Notes: generated by a model not told the origin, from the letters alone. DNA of 64,000 nucleotides from Thermoflavimicrobium daqui (GCF_003313465.1 NZ_KZ845666.1:62001-126000); one strand, 5' to 3'; positions 27,631 to 36,860 are shown, numbered from the stretch's first letter. Made by a program: numbers and translations.

Positions 27631-29406
27631 TTACTTATTAAGAACTCCAAAGGGTGATTTCAAAGAAAAGCAAAGGCAAATCTTCGTTCCTCTCCCCAGT
27701 GTGCTATCAATTTCTATTCGTCCGTCATGTGCCTTTACCAATTGATCCGCTATGGCCATTCCCAAACCAGTTCCTGTTTCTAGGTGTTTCGTATTTGTTC
27801 CACGATAGTATCTATCAAATAAATGGGTAAGTGTTTTCTGATCCATTCCTACTCCGTTATCTTCGATAATAATAAGGACTTGATCATCAACCGGGTTTTG
27901 TTCAATTCTGACTACTATCTGAGTTCCAGCAGGATTATGAACCACAGAGTTGACTAATAAATTGGTTAAGGCTCGTTTTAACCACTTTACATCCACAGGA
28001 TATATAATTGTTTCTTTAGCGGTTTCAAAAAGAATCTCTACTTGTTCAGCCCGTGGATCATTCATAATACCAATGACAGCTCTCCGAACAAGTTCTACTA
28101 AGTTAAACGGCTTTCTTTGTAATGGCAATGCATCATTTTTCAGACGGAATGTAAGATTTAAATCATTAATTAGATTCTCCATGTAATTTGCTTTTTCCCG
28201 AATCACTTCTGCATATTGATGGATTTCTTCCTTAGACCACTCATATTGAGGTTCTGCCAACAAATCAGCATATCCTTTTACTGCGGAAAGAGGAGTTTTT
28301 AGATCATGAGAGACACCTGCAAGCCATTCTTCCCTCGTCTTTTCAAGCTTTCGGCGATCTCGGTCATTCTTCTTTAATACAAAAGTTAAATATTTCATTG
28401 CTTGAATCACTTCAAAATAATTCCGATAGGAACGCTTTAGTTCACCAGTTAAACGGCTTATACTACGAGGAATTCCCTTTTTAGTAGGTTCCTCATACAC
28501 TCCTACAGCCAACTGTTTTAACCATTGCATAATATGTAGCATCGGAGACGTAAAATAAAGAGCAAATAAAATTGTAACAATTAGGATTGATAGTAAAAAA
28601 CTAATAATCCCACTAAAAGCTGTATAAATCGCTTTCTGGTTGATATCACTCGACATCATCCCGAAGCTACGATAATATTTTTCCATGATAGGCTTTCGAA
28701 AACCTATCACCCAAGTGAGCTGCTTTCCTTGTACTTTATCTATCATATAATAAAGATGATTATCTAAAGAGTTTTTTTCATCATAATAGATAAACTCTCC
28801 AGGGCTATAATGACGAGGATACTGAGATGGGCGACCATACTGAAATATCTCATTACCACGATCATCTAATACTTGTAACCAAGCATTTACTGAATGAATT
28901 TCTTGTAAAGCTTGTTCCGAAATACGAACCTGATTCCCATGCAGCTTCGTTTCTTTTTTGACTAATTGTGTATCGAATGGAGCATAACCAAATACAAAGG
29001 TATAATGTTTTTTCTCTTTCTCTGCGTCGAATGTATATATTTGATAGCCAGTTGATATACTCCTATGTTTTAAATCTGTCAACTGTAGATATGAGTAGTG
29101 CTTTGGGATATGATCTGGTTTTTGATACTGATAGATTTCATTTCCTTGTTCATCTAAAACTTGCATCCATTCTTCTTTTTTCATCTGCTTCAACATTTTA
29201 TGGGGAACCTTCACTTGATTCTTTTTGATCGAACTCTTATTAATCATCAACGAATATACTTCTTTATACATTTCTCCTTTGCTTTCCCATGGCCATCCAT
29301 TTACCAAACCGTAGCCAATCATATTAAAAAAGAAAAACAAGAAAAAATATAAAACGACCATCATGAAAATAATTAAAATAAAACGACCCCAAATCGAGAT
29401 TTTCAT
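27631..29406 (-). CDS. Sensor histidine kinase of two-component system 2 (duplicated sensor module)
   Basis: 591 residues. Membrane segments about 10-32 and 263-286 enclose a ~230-residue extracellular region holding two tandem copies of one module (about 63-143 and 158-237): NQVKVPH...WMQVLDEQGNEIYQYQ and NQVRISE...WLQVLDDRGNEIFQYG, each with P+HYS and a closing (Y/L)T(F/W)V. DHp His367 is in SHDLKTPLS; the ATPase domain has NLLVNSVVHN, DNGVGMD and GTGLGMAIA. The gene overlaps its regulator by 4 bases. The extra module accounts for most of the ~115-residue difference from kinase 1. Ligand unknown. Confidence 0.87.
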   Translation of the reverse strand: MKISIWGRFILIIFMMVVLYFFLFFFFNMIGYGLVNGWPWESKGEMYKEVYSLMINKSSIKKNQVKVPHKMLKQMKKEEWMQVLDEQGNEIYQYQKPDHIPKHYSYLQLTDLKHRSISTGYQIYTFDAEKEKKHYTFVFGYAPFDTQLVKKETKLHGNQVRISEQALQEIHSVNAWLQVLDDRGNEIFQYGRPSQYPRHYSPGEFIYYDEKNSLDNHLYYMIDKVQGKQLTWVIGFRKPIMEKYYRSFGMMSSDINQKAIYTAFSGIISFLLSILIVTILFALYFTSPMLHIMQWLKQLAVGVYEEPTKKGIPRSISRLTGELKRSYRNYFEVIQAMKYLTFVLKKNDRDRRKLEKTREEWLAGVSHDLKTPLSAVKGYADLLAEPQYEWSKEEIHQYAEVIREKANYMENLINDLNLTFRLKNDALPLQRKPFNLVELVRRAVIGIMNDPRAEQVEILFETAKETIIYPVDVKWLKRALTNLLVNSVVHNPAGTQIVVRIEQNPVDDQVLIIIEDNGVGMDQKTLTHLFDRYYRGTNTKHLETGTGLGMAIADQLVKAHDGRIEIDSTLGRGTKICLCFSLKSPFGVLNK

Positions 29407-30122
29407 AATAATTTCCCTCGTTGTTTTGCAACAATTTTATATCCCAAGCCTCTTACTGTAACCAGATATTGGGGCTTACTTGGGTTAGGCTCAATTCTTT
29501 CGCGAATTCGCCGTATATGAACCATTACTGTATTATCATCTCCGATACTTTCTTCTCCCCACACCTGCTCGTAAATTTGCTGTTTACTAAAAATCTGATT
29601 AGGATGAGCGCATAGAAAGGCTAACAGCTTAAATTCCATCGCTGGACATGGTACCTCTTTTCCTTCTACAATAAGCTGCCCCGCCTCAAGATCAACACAA
29701 AAATGCCCAAAATCATAGATACTCGTTTCTTTTTGTTCGGGAAGATGAGCCCTCTGAATTCTACGCAACTGTGCTTTCACGCGGGCTGCTACTTCCAAAG
29801 GATTAAATGGTTTTGTAATATAGTCATCTCCTCCCATACTAAAACCAATCAGTTTATCCAAATCAGCATTTTTAGCTGTTAAAAACAGAACTGGAATATC
29901 CGTAAACTTCCTGATTTCCCGACACACATCAAAACCTTCCATATCTGGAAGCATGACATCAAGTATGACTAAATGAGGCTGAACTTTTTTACATAACTGC
30001 ATTGCTGTTTGCCCATCATAAGCAGTATATAAATGTTGGAAACCTTCTTTCGTCAAAACAATCCTTAAAATATCTATAATCGACTCTTCATCATCTACTA
30101 ATAAAATACGCACATCAGACAT
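29403..30122 (-). CDS. OmpR/PhoB-type response regulator of system 2
   Basis: 239 residues: receiver with DDEE pocket, Asp55 in ILDVMLPDMEG and FLTAKNADLDKLIG, then a winged helix ending VRGLGYKIV. Very similar in length and motif order to the regulators of systems 1 and 3, which points to duplication of a whole regulator-kinase pair. No adjacent transporter or obvious target gene. Confidence 0.9.
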   Translation of the reverse strand: MSDVRILLVDDEESIIDILRIVLTKEGFQHLYTAYDGQTAMQLCKKVQPHLVILDVMLPDMEGFDVCREIRKFTDIPVLFLTAKNADLDKLIGFSMGGDDYITKPFNPLEVAARVKAQLRRIQRAHLPEQKETSIYDFGHFCVDLEAGQLIVEGKEVPCPAMEFKLLAFLCAHPNQIFSKQQIYEQVWGEESIGDDNTVMVHIRRIRERIEPNPSKPQYLVTVRGLGYKIVAKQRGKLL

Positions 30123-30174
30123 ATACTTCTATCCTTTCTAACATTACTATCTAACTATTTCATTCTAACAAAAA

Positions 30175-30194
30175 AACCCCTAACACTAGGGATT
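30175..30194 (-). terminator. Terminator of bioC
   Basis: AATCCCTA / TAGGGGTT hairpin with a four-base loop and seven T on the minus strand, about 37 bases after the bioC stop. Confidence 0.75.
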
Positions 30195-30230
30195 CTTCTT
30201 AAAATTTCATACATAATCTCTTTATATCCA

Positions 30231-31079
30231 CTATCCATCCATCATTTTTGTCGATTCCAAATGCTCTCCTAATTTACGGGCTACTATATACATTAAATGA
30301 TAGGTTACATATACCTGTTCTTTCCAACGAAATGCTTGTCCGTATTTTTGCATAACATGCTCTAATATTCGCGAACTTGTAATAATATTTCGCCTTGTAT
30401 TATTATAGCTCTCTCCAGTCGCCTTTATCGTATATAAAAGCTGTCGGCAGTTTGCATATTTTTGTCTAAACCAATTTTCTTCTGATTCAACCTGTCCACA
30501 TCCTGCTTGATAAAATATATTCTCCCAAACTTCAACAGGACGTAATGGTAAAGTATGTATTTCAGGTACTAATCCCATTTGTAACTCAACTTGATGAAAA
30601 ATATAAGCTAACTCTTGTAACGTATTTGGACCAAATGTAGAAACAATCAGATATCCATGGGGCCGAAGCGATCGTACCCACTTTTGCACTGTTTCCTCTG
30701 GATACTGAAGCCAATGGATCGCAGCATTGGAAATGATTAAATCAAAACTATTAGCCTTCCATTCTTGGTCTTCTACATCCCCTACAACAAAGTGAACACG
30801 CGAGATTGGTGTTACTTTTTCATATGCAGATTGAATCATATTATGAGCTAGATCGACCGCTGTAATATTCACTTCTGGATAGTAATCAAGTAAAAGTTGT
30901 GTCAAATAACCCGTACCACATCCAACTTCAAGTATTCTCCTACCATGCCATGCACAATTTTTTAGTTGCCATAGAACTTGATAGGCCATTTTACGATGAA
31001 TGGTTGCAAACTCATCATAAGTTTTAGCTACTCGATTCAAACGCTTCAGCATTTGCTTTTTATCAATATGGATATTCAA
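30231..31079 (-). CDS. bioC: Malonyl-ACP O-methyltransferase BioC
   Basis: 282 residues of the class I SAM-dependent methyltransferase fold: RILEVGCGTGYLTQLL (motif I), ITAVDLAHNMI, and FDLIISNAAIHWL. The block LRPHGYLIVSTFGPNTLQELA is characteristic of BioC. BioC methylates malonyl-ACP so that fatty-acid synthase can build the pimeloyl chain of biotin. TTG start at 31079 with only a weak GAGATTGG site, which is odd. bioB lies 1.1 kb upstream in the same direction, with spo0M between them, each followed by its own terminator, so this is a loose biotin cluster and not one operon. Confidence 0.8.
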   Translation of the reverse strand: MNIHIDKKQMLKRLNRVAKTYDEFATIHRKMAYQVLWQLKNCAWHGRRILEVGCGTGYLTQLLLDYYPEVNITAVDLAHNMIQSAYEKVTPISRVHFVVGDVEDQEWKANSFDLIISNAAIHWLQYPEETVQKWVRSLRPHGYLIVSTFGPNTLQELAYIFHQVELQMGLVPEIHTLPLRPVEVWENIFYQAGCGQVESEENWFRQKYANCRQLLYTIKATGESYNNTRRNIITSSRILEHVMQKYGQAFRWKEQVYVTYHLMYIVARKLGEHLESTKMMDG

Positions 31080-31236
31080 CCAATCTCGAAAACATAGTCA
31101 AATCTCGACTTGTTTTCTTCCTCCTCCCTCTTAAGGAATCAAAAACGAAAAATGGAATCATTATCTAATCTGGCTATTGTTTCGCTTTTTTTTCTTTTAT
31201 TTCCTTCTATAAATAATGGCAAGTTTTTCAATAAAG

Positions 31237-31262
31237 AAGAAGTGCCTTGGGAAGCACTTCTT
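31237..31262 (-). terminator. Terminator of spo0M
   Basis: AAGAAGTGC / GCACTTCTT, 9 bp perfect, starting at the base after the spo0M stop codon; a T-rich tail follows on the minus strand. Confidence 0.75.
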
Positions 31263-32036
31263 TCAACCAATTAAATTTATGGAATTTTCAATAATGAATT
31301 GTTTTATCGTCTGGCTAGCCCGTTCTACTGTAGATAATTCTTCTTTAGTAAAATGAAATCGCCCTTTTCGTTCATCTAAATCCAATTTATCTGCAAGTGA
31401 GCCAGAAAGCCCCTGAGTTCTCTGATCTAGTTCGAAAAAACCACTCACAGTATTCTGAATTTGATTCGGTTGATACATAAAAACAATCCCATCGTACTTT
31501 CCTTTTAGCCATGTAGTTGGACGAAATTTGATAATTTGTGTTCCACCATTTTTATTTCCTGTATAACCTTCAGCATGATGTACAAATCCCAATGCTATAA
31601 ATCCATCTAAAAAGTTTTTCTGTAAACCTATCGGTTTCACTTCCACGCAATCACGATCATAGGAATCTAATCCATATTTAATCTCCATATTGGTCTGAAA
31701 ATAATAGCGAGTATTTAAAGACGAAACAGGCAACAATTTCGGACACTTAAAATGAAAAGGAAATTCTCTTGTTTCCCCTTCAGCAATGGTAAATATCTCC
31801 GATGTAACTTCAATATGAGCAATGACTTCATCCACTGCCTCATAATGATTATCTCTTTTAAAGCTAGAAGCTAGACAAAACTCAACCGATAGCCCTTCGA
31901 TTTCCTGTTCAACATCGCCGCCTTGTAACACAATTCGTCCGATGACTGGTTCACCCATCACGAGCGAATCTTGATGTAATATTAAATCAATTTGGGCAGA
32001 GCCAAATCCAGCGGAAGCTAACAGTTTCTTAAACAT
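31263..32036 (-). CDS. spo0M: Sporulation-control protein Spo0M
   Basis: About 257 residues. The ATG at 32036 fits AGAGGTG; the longer frame begins at a GTG that is part of that site. The N-terminal half is an arrestin-like beta domain: FKKLLASAGFGSAQIDLILH and the phrase VMGEPVIGRIVLQGGDVEQEIEGL are typical Spo0M/SpoOM sequence. In B. subtilis it modulates sporulation phosphorelay output and cell-envelope processes and has no known enzymatic activity. Monocistronic between two terminators. Confidence 0.9.
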   Translation of the reverse strand: MFKKLLASAGFGSAQIDLILHQDSLVMGEPVIGRIVLQGGDVEQEIEGLSVEFCLASSFKRDNHYEAVDEVIAHIEVTSEIFTIAEGETREFPFHFKCPKLLPVSSLNTRYYFQTNMEIKYGLDSYDRDCVEVKPIGLQKNFLDGFIALGFVHHAEGYTGNKNGGTQIIKFRPTTWLKGKYDGIVFMYQPNQIQNTVSGFFELDQRTQGLSGSLADKLDLDERKGRFHFTKEELSTVERASQTIKQFIIENSINLIG

Positions 32037-32092
32037 CATATTCACCTCTATCCCCTATCCTAACATATCTTCAAAGTCCTTAAAATTAAAAA

Positions 32093-32115
32093 GGAAAGCA
32101 CAAAATGTACCTTCC
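32093..32115 (-). terminator. Terminator of bioB
   Basis: GGAAGGTAC pairs with GTGCTTTCC using two G-U pairs, with a run of T after it on the minus strand, about 75 bases after bioB. Confidence 0.6.
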
Positions 32116-32189
32116 TGGATTTTGATGTGATTCTTTTCTCTTTCGAACAACCAAGTAAGTATATGAGATTTTCAGTGACAAAGCTCCCT

Positions 32190-33194
32190 TTATAAAGCAC
32201 ACACTTCGATTTCGAAACCTAAATCTTCAATCATTTGATGATCTAAACCAATGGTTTGACCTTCTGTAGTTAAGTAATCTCCAACAAAAATTGAATTAGC
32301 TGCATAGAGTGCTAACGGCTGTAATGTACCTAAGTTTACTTCCCGACCACCTGAAACACGAATCTCTTTACTTGGGCAAATAAAGCGAAATAAAGCAAGA
32401 ACTTTCAAGCAATATCTAGGATTTAATTCTTTGAGGTTTTCAAGTGGTGTTCCTGGAATTGAATTTAGAAAGTTCACCGGAATGGAATCTGCATCTAACT
32501 CACGTAAAGAGTAAGCAACTTCTACGACCTGCTCAGCTGTCTCACCCATTCCTACGATACACCCTGAACAAGGTGAAATGCCTGCTTCTTTAATTTTTTC
32601 AACAGTCATAACCCGATGATCATAATGATGAGTTGTTGTGATATTCTCATAATGACTTGCACTCGTATTTAGATTATGATTATAACGATCCACTCCTGCT
32701 TCTTTCAATCGCTTTGCTTGTTGATCACTTAGGATTCCCAAGCAAGCACATATTTTTAGTGGATACTGACTTTTGATCTCTTTTACTGCTTCTATCACCT
32801 CATCCAATTCTTTAGGTGTAGGACCTCGACCACTTGCTACAATACAATAGGTTCCAGCCTTTCTAGACAAAGCCTCTTTGGCTCCATCTAATAATATATC
32901 CTTCTGTAATAAGGTATATTTTTCAACCGGAGCAGTAGATACAATCGATTGGGAGCAATAGCCACAATCTTCTGGACATAGTCCACTTTTTGCATTGATA
33001 ATCATGTTTAACTTCACTTTTTTACCATAATAGTGGTAACGAACACGAAAGGCAGCGTGAAGAATCGATAAAATTTCATTATCATCTGCTTGTAGTACTG
33101 ATAAAGCTTCTTCCAGTGTAAGAAGTTCACCTGCTAAAGCTTTACTCGCATAGTTTTCCCAAGGAGACAGTGTTTGAGCCGCTAGCTCTTTCAT
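32190..33194 (-). CDS. bioB: Biotin synthase
   Basis: 334 residues, radical-SAM enzyme that inserts sulfur into dethiobiotin. The 4Fe-4S cluster motif is GLCPEDCGYCSQS (CxxxCxxC); other signatures are YNHNLNTSASHYENI, SGCIVGMGE and RVSGGREVNL. ATG start behind AAGGGAGGG. A BirA-type palindrome sits 23 bases upstream, so the gene should be repressed when biotinyl-AMP is plentiful. Confidence 0.97.
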   Translation of the reverse strand: MKELAAQTLSPWENYASKALAGELLTLEEALSVLQADDNEILSILHAAFRVRYHYYGKKVKLNMIINAKSGLCPEDCGYCSQSIVSTAPVEKYTLLQKDILLDGAKEALSRKAGTYCIVASGRGPTPKELDEVIEAVKEIKSQYPLKICACLGILSDQQAKRLKEAGVDRYNHNLNTSASHYENITTTHHYDHRVMTVEKIKEAGISPCSGCIVGMGETAEQVVEVAYSLRELDADSIPVNFLNSIPGTPLENLKELNPRYCLKVLALFRFICPSKEIRVSGGREVNLGTLQPLALYAANSIFVGDYLTTEGQTIGLDHQMIEDLGFEIEVCAL

Positions 33195-33216
33195 TCTCTT
33201 CCCTCCCTTATCCTAT

Positions 33217-33248
33217 TTGTAAACTAGATTAGATAATTAAGTTTACAT
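33217..33248 (-). promoter_or_regulatory. BirA-type biotin operator
   Basis: TTGTAAACT, 14-base spacer, AGTTTACAT: an inverted repeat (TGTAAACT / AGTTTACA) with the half-site and spacing of Gram-positive BirA boxes. It overlaps the expected bioB promoter region. Confidence 0.85.
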
Positions 33249-33307
33249 ATTATGCATAAAGTATAGCATGTTAACGGTAAACTATCTACCATGGATAAGG
33301 AAACAAA

Positions 33308-33332
33308 AAAGGAGACCACTTCGATCCCCTTT
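33308..33332 (-). terminator. Terminator of the 284-residue hypothetical gene
   Basis: AAAGGGGATC pairs with GGTCTCCTTT, followed by T-rich sequence on the minus strand; it includes the last bases of the stop codon. Confidence 0.65.
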
Positions 33333-34185
33333 ACAAATAGTTTTTAATGATACGGTGTACCTCTTGTGTTGTTTGTACAGATTCAACTCGTTCATTATCT
33401 ATGTAAACATCTAAGAGAAGAGGACCGTCTTCCACTTGACGTCCTTTTACTTCAATGACTTTTTCTTTATTATATTGTCCCCACTTCCAACCATCTTCAA
33501 AAAAGTCGAATGGGTATACTTGCCATGTGCCTACTGGTTTATTATTTACCATTTTAATATATCTTGCTTCTTGATCTTGTGTAGCTTCAAAATATCCTTT
33601 ATTTACTTTGATCCATCCTGAATTGGTTTTCTCCCACCGCTTTTGATAATATTTACCATCAATTACTTCAAAGCCATAAAGCTCTTCCTCAGAAAAGAAA
33701 TCCGAAGGGAAGCAACGGTACATACCTGTCTCAGGGTCTTTAATTAATTTAGCAAAATCTCCTTCTGCTAAACCACGGTGGCGTATTTTATCCAGCTCAG
33801 CTTTTTTGCAAGCATCTTCAAGCGCTTTTAAGATAAAATCACTCTTTTTCATCTTATTCTCACGAAGTGCTGCTTCCATGCGCTCTGCTAACTCAGGTGG
33901 AATTTCACTAATCAGATATTTTTCTGGGTTTGAACGCCAACGTTCCACCCAGGCATCTTCTTCCCAACTTTCCTCATCTGCGGTTCTTGTTTCATGGAAA
34001 GTTTCATAAGGGTTGGGCTCTATATTTTCACGAGTCATAATCTCAACATCCACATCCATATGTTCTTTTTCATCTGCTAACATTTCACTAATAATATTTT
34101 TTTCTTTGGAAAGTTCGCTTTCTAGATTAGGAAAGCTCATATATTCTAATTCCTCTGACGTTTCAAATCCCTTTTTTACGCTCAC
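33331..34185 (-). CDS. Hypothetical acidic protein with a ribbon-helix-helix-like segment and a repeated YPxDFF motif
   Basis: 284 residues, GTG start behind AAAGGGTG. I do not recognise the family. The N-terminal 80 residues are strongly acidic and probably disordered. Residues about 95-130 (ELAERMEAALRENKMKKSDFILKALEDACKKAEL) look like a ribbon-helix-helix or other small helical unit. The C-terminal 130 residues are rich in Trp, Tyr and Phe and contain two related motifs, CFPSDFFSEEELYGF and VYPFDFFEDGWKWG, suggesting an internal repeat of a small beta domain. No signal peptide. Monocistronic, between bioB and the carboxypeptidase. Confidence 0.65.
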   Translation of the reverse strand: MSVKKGFETSEELEYMSFPNLESELSKEKNIISEMLADEKEHMDVDVEIMTRENIEPNPYETFHETRTADEESWEEDAWVERWRSNPEKYLISEIPPELAERMEAALRENKMKKSDFILKALEDACKKAELDKIRHRGLAEGDFAKLIKDPETGMYRCFPSDFFSEEELYGFEVIDGKYYQKRWEKTNSGWIKVNKGYFEATQDQEARYIKMVNNKPVGTWQVYPFDFFEDGWKWGQYNKEKVIEVKGRQVEDGPLLLDVYIDNERVESVQTTQEVHRIIKNYL

Positions 34186-34302
34186 CTACCGACACCCTTT
34201 CTACTATAAATGCTCTTATATAATGATACCTATAAACACTTTAACGTACCATATAATTTATGACAAAAGAAAGAATTTACAACTATCTATTTTATAGACA
34301 GA

Positions 34303-34370
34303 AAGAACCATTTCTCTGTTTTTATGTATGATTATTCCCATGCCAAGTGGTTTTCAGAAAAATGGTTCTT
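34303..34370 (-). terminator. Probable terminator of the carboxypeptidase gene
   Basis: AAGAACCATTT...CTG and CAG...AAATGGTTCTT form a long stem with a large loop, about 22 bases after the gene; short T-run on the minus strand. Confidence 0.55.
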
Positions 34371-34391
34371 AATTAATTTTCACTTTAACTA

Positions 34392-35900
34392 CTAGTTAAG
34401 AGAATAGATTTCTCCAAATTTTTTACGTAAATAATATAAATATGGTTGAATAGTTAATGAAGAACCTGTAGCTTTTAAAATAATTTCTTCAGCTGTGTAC
34501 TTACTACCATAACGATAAATATGATCAACTAACCAGTTATGTAACGTTTCAAAGTTACCTTGTTTAATTTGATTTGGAATTTCTGAATGAGCTTTCAATG
34601 CAGACTCATAAAACTGTGCACTTAAAATATTCCCAATCGTATAACCTTGGAAGGCTCCTCCGATCATTCCTGAATACCAATGTACATCTTGTAGGACACC
34701 TTCTAGGTCACATGAAGGGGTAATACCTAGATCTGATTGGTAGCGATAACGCCAAGCTTCTGGTAAATCTTTAACTTCCAATTTACCTTCAAGCAAAGCC
34801 AATTCCAAATCAAACCGAATAATCACATGTAAATTATAAGTTACCTCATCCGCTTCAATACGAATAGGCGAACGTTCTACATGATTAATTGCTAGATAAA
34901 ATTGTTCTAATGAAACATGATTCAATTGTGATGGAAAGTACTGTTGAAGTCTTGGATAAAAGTGTTCCCAAAAACCACGACTACGACCTATCACATTTTC
35001 CCACAAACGCGATTGACTCTCATGAACCCCACTAGAAGTACCATCATAAAATGGTGTACCATCGTATGGAGGATGAATACCTAGTTCATATAGTGCATGC
35101 CCCGCTTCGTGAATCACACTAAATAAACAAAAAGATAGATCATCTTCTTTGACCTGTGTAGTAATTCGTATATCATCACCAGAAATACGAATCATAAAGG
35201 GATGAATGGTTAAATCAAGTCGTGAACGCTGCGGACTTAATCCTAATTTCTTGATAACATACTGACTAAATGCTAACTGCTGCTCTTTAGGATAATGTTG
35301 AAGTAATGGTGAGGAATCTGTTAATGATTGAGAAGTAATCTGATCGACCAGAGGAACAAGCTGATCCCTTAACTCACCAAAGATCTGGCGAATCTGATGT
35401 GCTTTCATCCCATAATCAGACTCATTAATTAAAGGATCTGCTATATGTTCATATCCAGGAAAATAGTTTGCATATGTACGACTTAACTCTAAAGATTTTT
35501 CAACATACGGTGCTACTTTTGTAAAATCATTTTCTTCTCGAGCACGAGCCCAAGCTTCATAAGTTTGAGCTATATGCTCGTGAAACTGTGAGATAAATGA
35601 TGGAGGTACACGAATCGCCTTTTGATACTCTCTATGAACTAGACGAATCAAACTCGCCTCATCTGAATCATACGACAATTTATCCGCCCATGGAACTAGG
35701 TCTTCAATTAATTGACCTAAAGCAGGATCTGTTTCCTTTTCATGAATGATCTTACCTAATAAAGCCAGCTGATTACTTCTAGACTTGAATCCTGCTTGTG
35801 GAAGATAGGTATTTTGATCCCATGACAACATACTCATTACAGATTGCAAATCATAAATCTCACGTAATCGATTCTTTAGTTCCTGATATTTCTGGTCCAA
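34392..35900 (-). CDS. M32-family metallocarboxypeptidase
   Basis: About 502 residues, the length of carboxypeptidase Taq and B. subtilis YpwA. The zinc motif is VIHEAGHALYELG (HExxH, near residue 265), with the usual downstream block GVHESQSRLWENVIGRS supplying the third ligand. DPLINESDYGM and the last conserved block IRIEADEVTYNLHVIIRFDLE are also family-typical. It releases C-terminal residues from peptides in the cytoplasm (no signal peptide). TTG start at 35900 spaced eight bases from AAAGGAG; the GTG nine bases further up overlaps that site. Confidence 0.93.
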   Translation of the reverse strand: MDQKYQELKNRLREIYDLQSVMSMLSWDQNTYLPQAGFKSRSNQLALLGKIIHEKETDPALGQLIEDLVPWADKLSYDSDEASLIRLVHREYQKAIRVPPSFISQFHEHIAQTYEAWARAREENDFTKVAPYVEKSLELSRTYANYFPGYEHIADPLINESDYGMKAHQIRQIFGELRDQLVPLVDQITSQSLTDSSPLLQHYPKEQQLAFSQYVIKKLGLSPQRSRLDLTIHPFMIRISGDDIRITTQVKEDDLSFCLFSVIHEAGHALYELGIHPPYDGTPFYDGTSSGVHESQSRLWENVIGRSRGFWEHFYPRLQQYFPSQLNHVSLEQFYLAINHVERSPIRIEADEVTYNLHVIIRFDLELALLEGKLEVKDLPEAWRYRYQSDLGITPSCDLEGVLQDVHWYSGMIGGAFQGYTIGNILSAQFYESALKAHSEIPNQIKQGNFETLHNWLVDHIYRYGSKYTAEEIILKATGSSLTIQPYLYYLRKKFGEIYSLN

Positions 35901-36033
35901 TAAAATCACTCCTTTCTATCTTTTATATCATAGTATATGAAAATGATAAATAAGACCTAAAACAATTCATCGTTATTACTTAACATATACTTAAAAATCC
36001 CTTTACATCATTTGTAAAGGGATTGAATATTAA

Positions 36034-36438
36034 TCAAACGGTAACTGGAGATTTCAATTCTGATTTTGGTTGGACAACCTCAATAGGTCCATCGCCTCTG
36101 TGGAGGACTTTTGGATATGATTGGGTTGGTTTTAAAACATCGAGCATGTACTGGATAGCAACCATGGGATCAACTGTGTGACCACAAGTGTAACAATCAA
36201 GTGCAGCAAAGCCTTTCTCAGGATAAGTGTGAATCGACAGATGGCTCTCTGAGAGCATCACTAAAACGGTTACGCCCTGCGGGTCAAACTTTTGTGCTTG
36301 TGTGGAGAGAATTGTTGCTCCACATGCAATCGCAGCTTTCTCTAAATGGGATTTTAACTCATCTACATCGTTCAGTAGGTTAAAATTAATACCCCACGCA
36401 TCCATGGCAACATGCCTTCCGAAAGTAGAATATTCCAT
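36034..36438 (-). CDS. speD: S-adenosylmethionine decarboxylase proenzyme
   Basis: 134 residues. SpeD decarboxylates SAM to supply aminopropyl groups for spermidine. It cleaves itself at Glu64-Ser65 in LSESHLSIHTYPEKG to create the pyruvoyl cofactor; DCYTCG follows with the catalytic Cys. MEYSTFGRHVAMDAWG is the standard N-terminus, and the ATG at 36438 has GGAAGGGGG upstream. An upstream TTG at 36480 would run through that site. The ~130 bases upstream form a structured leader. No speE is nearby. Confidence 0.95.
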   Translation of the reverse strand: MEYSTFGRHVAMDAWGINFNLLNDVDELKSHLEKAAIACGATILSTQAQKFDPQGVTVLVMLSESHLSIHTYPEKGFAALDCYTCGHTVDPMVAIQYMLDVLKPTQSYPKVLHRGDGPIEVVQPKSELKSPVTV

Positions 36439-36570
36439 CTCTTTCGGCCCCCTTCCTAGCAAAAATTTGTGTTGAGCCAAATTCCGCTAGGATCTGCTCG
36501 TTCACCACGGGGGAAGGTTAGTCCAATGAGGTCCCAACCCTTTAAGTGAATCCTCGATCCTACTAGCTCA
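36439..36570 (-). promoter_or_regulatory. Structured leader of speD, candidate translational riboswitch
   Basis: On the minus strand GCTAG.AGGATC (36567-36556) pairs with GATCCTAGC (36494-36486), enclosing an inner helix TTCAC / GTGAA (36550-36546 with 36505-36501) and a central AAGG.TT / AACCTT hairpin. The 3' arm CCTAGC can instead pair with GCTAGG at the front of the ribosome binding site, continued by GAATTTG / CAAATTT. CCTTCC inside the domain complements the ribosome binding site GGAAGG. Mutually exclusive helices like these are what a translational switch needs. I do not recognise a known riboswitch class. Confidence 0.5.
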
Positions 36571-36860
36571 GTTGTTTTGCACGAAATATAACTTATCACA
36601 TAATTATCTTGACTTCAATACCTTCTTTTATATATTAGCTATCCTATACCATTCAAAAATAATAATCAAGATAATTAAAATAAAATAATAATAAAATGTC
36701 ATAATTCCATTTTTAAAATAAATTTTATTATATAAAAAAAAATTAACTGGATCATATTATTTCTCAATGATAAGCAAATACTCTAGAATTTTATATAGGC
36801 GAAAAGCAGAGTAATTCCGTAAATTTATATGATAAATCCATATAATAATACGTGACTATT
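36571..36860. other. AT-rich intergenic region upstream of speD
   Basis: Very AT-rich with no credible ORF. The speD promoter should lie near 36585-36620 on the minus strand (TTGAAG at 36618-36613 is a possible -35), but no convincing -10 is visible. Confidence 0.35.
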
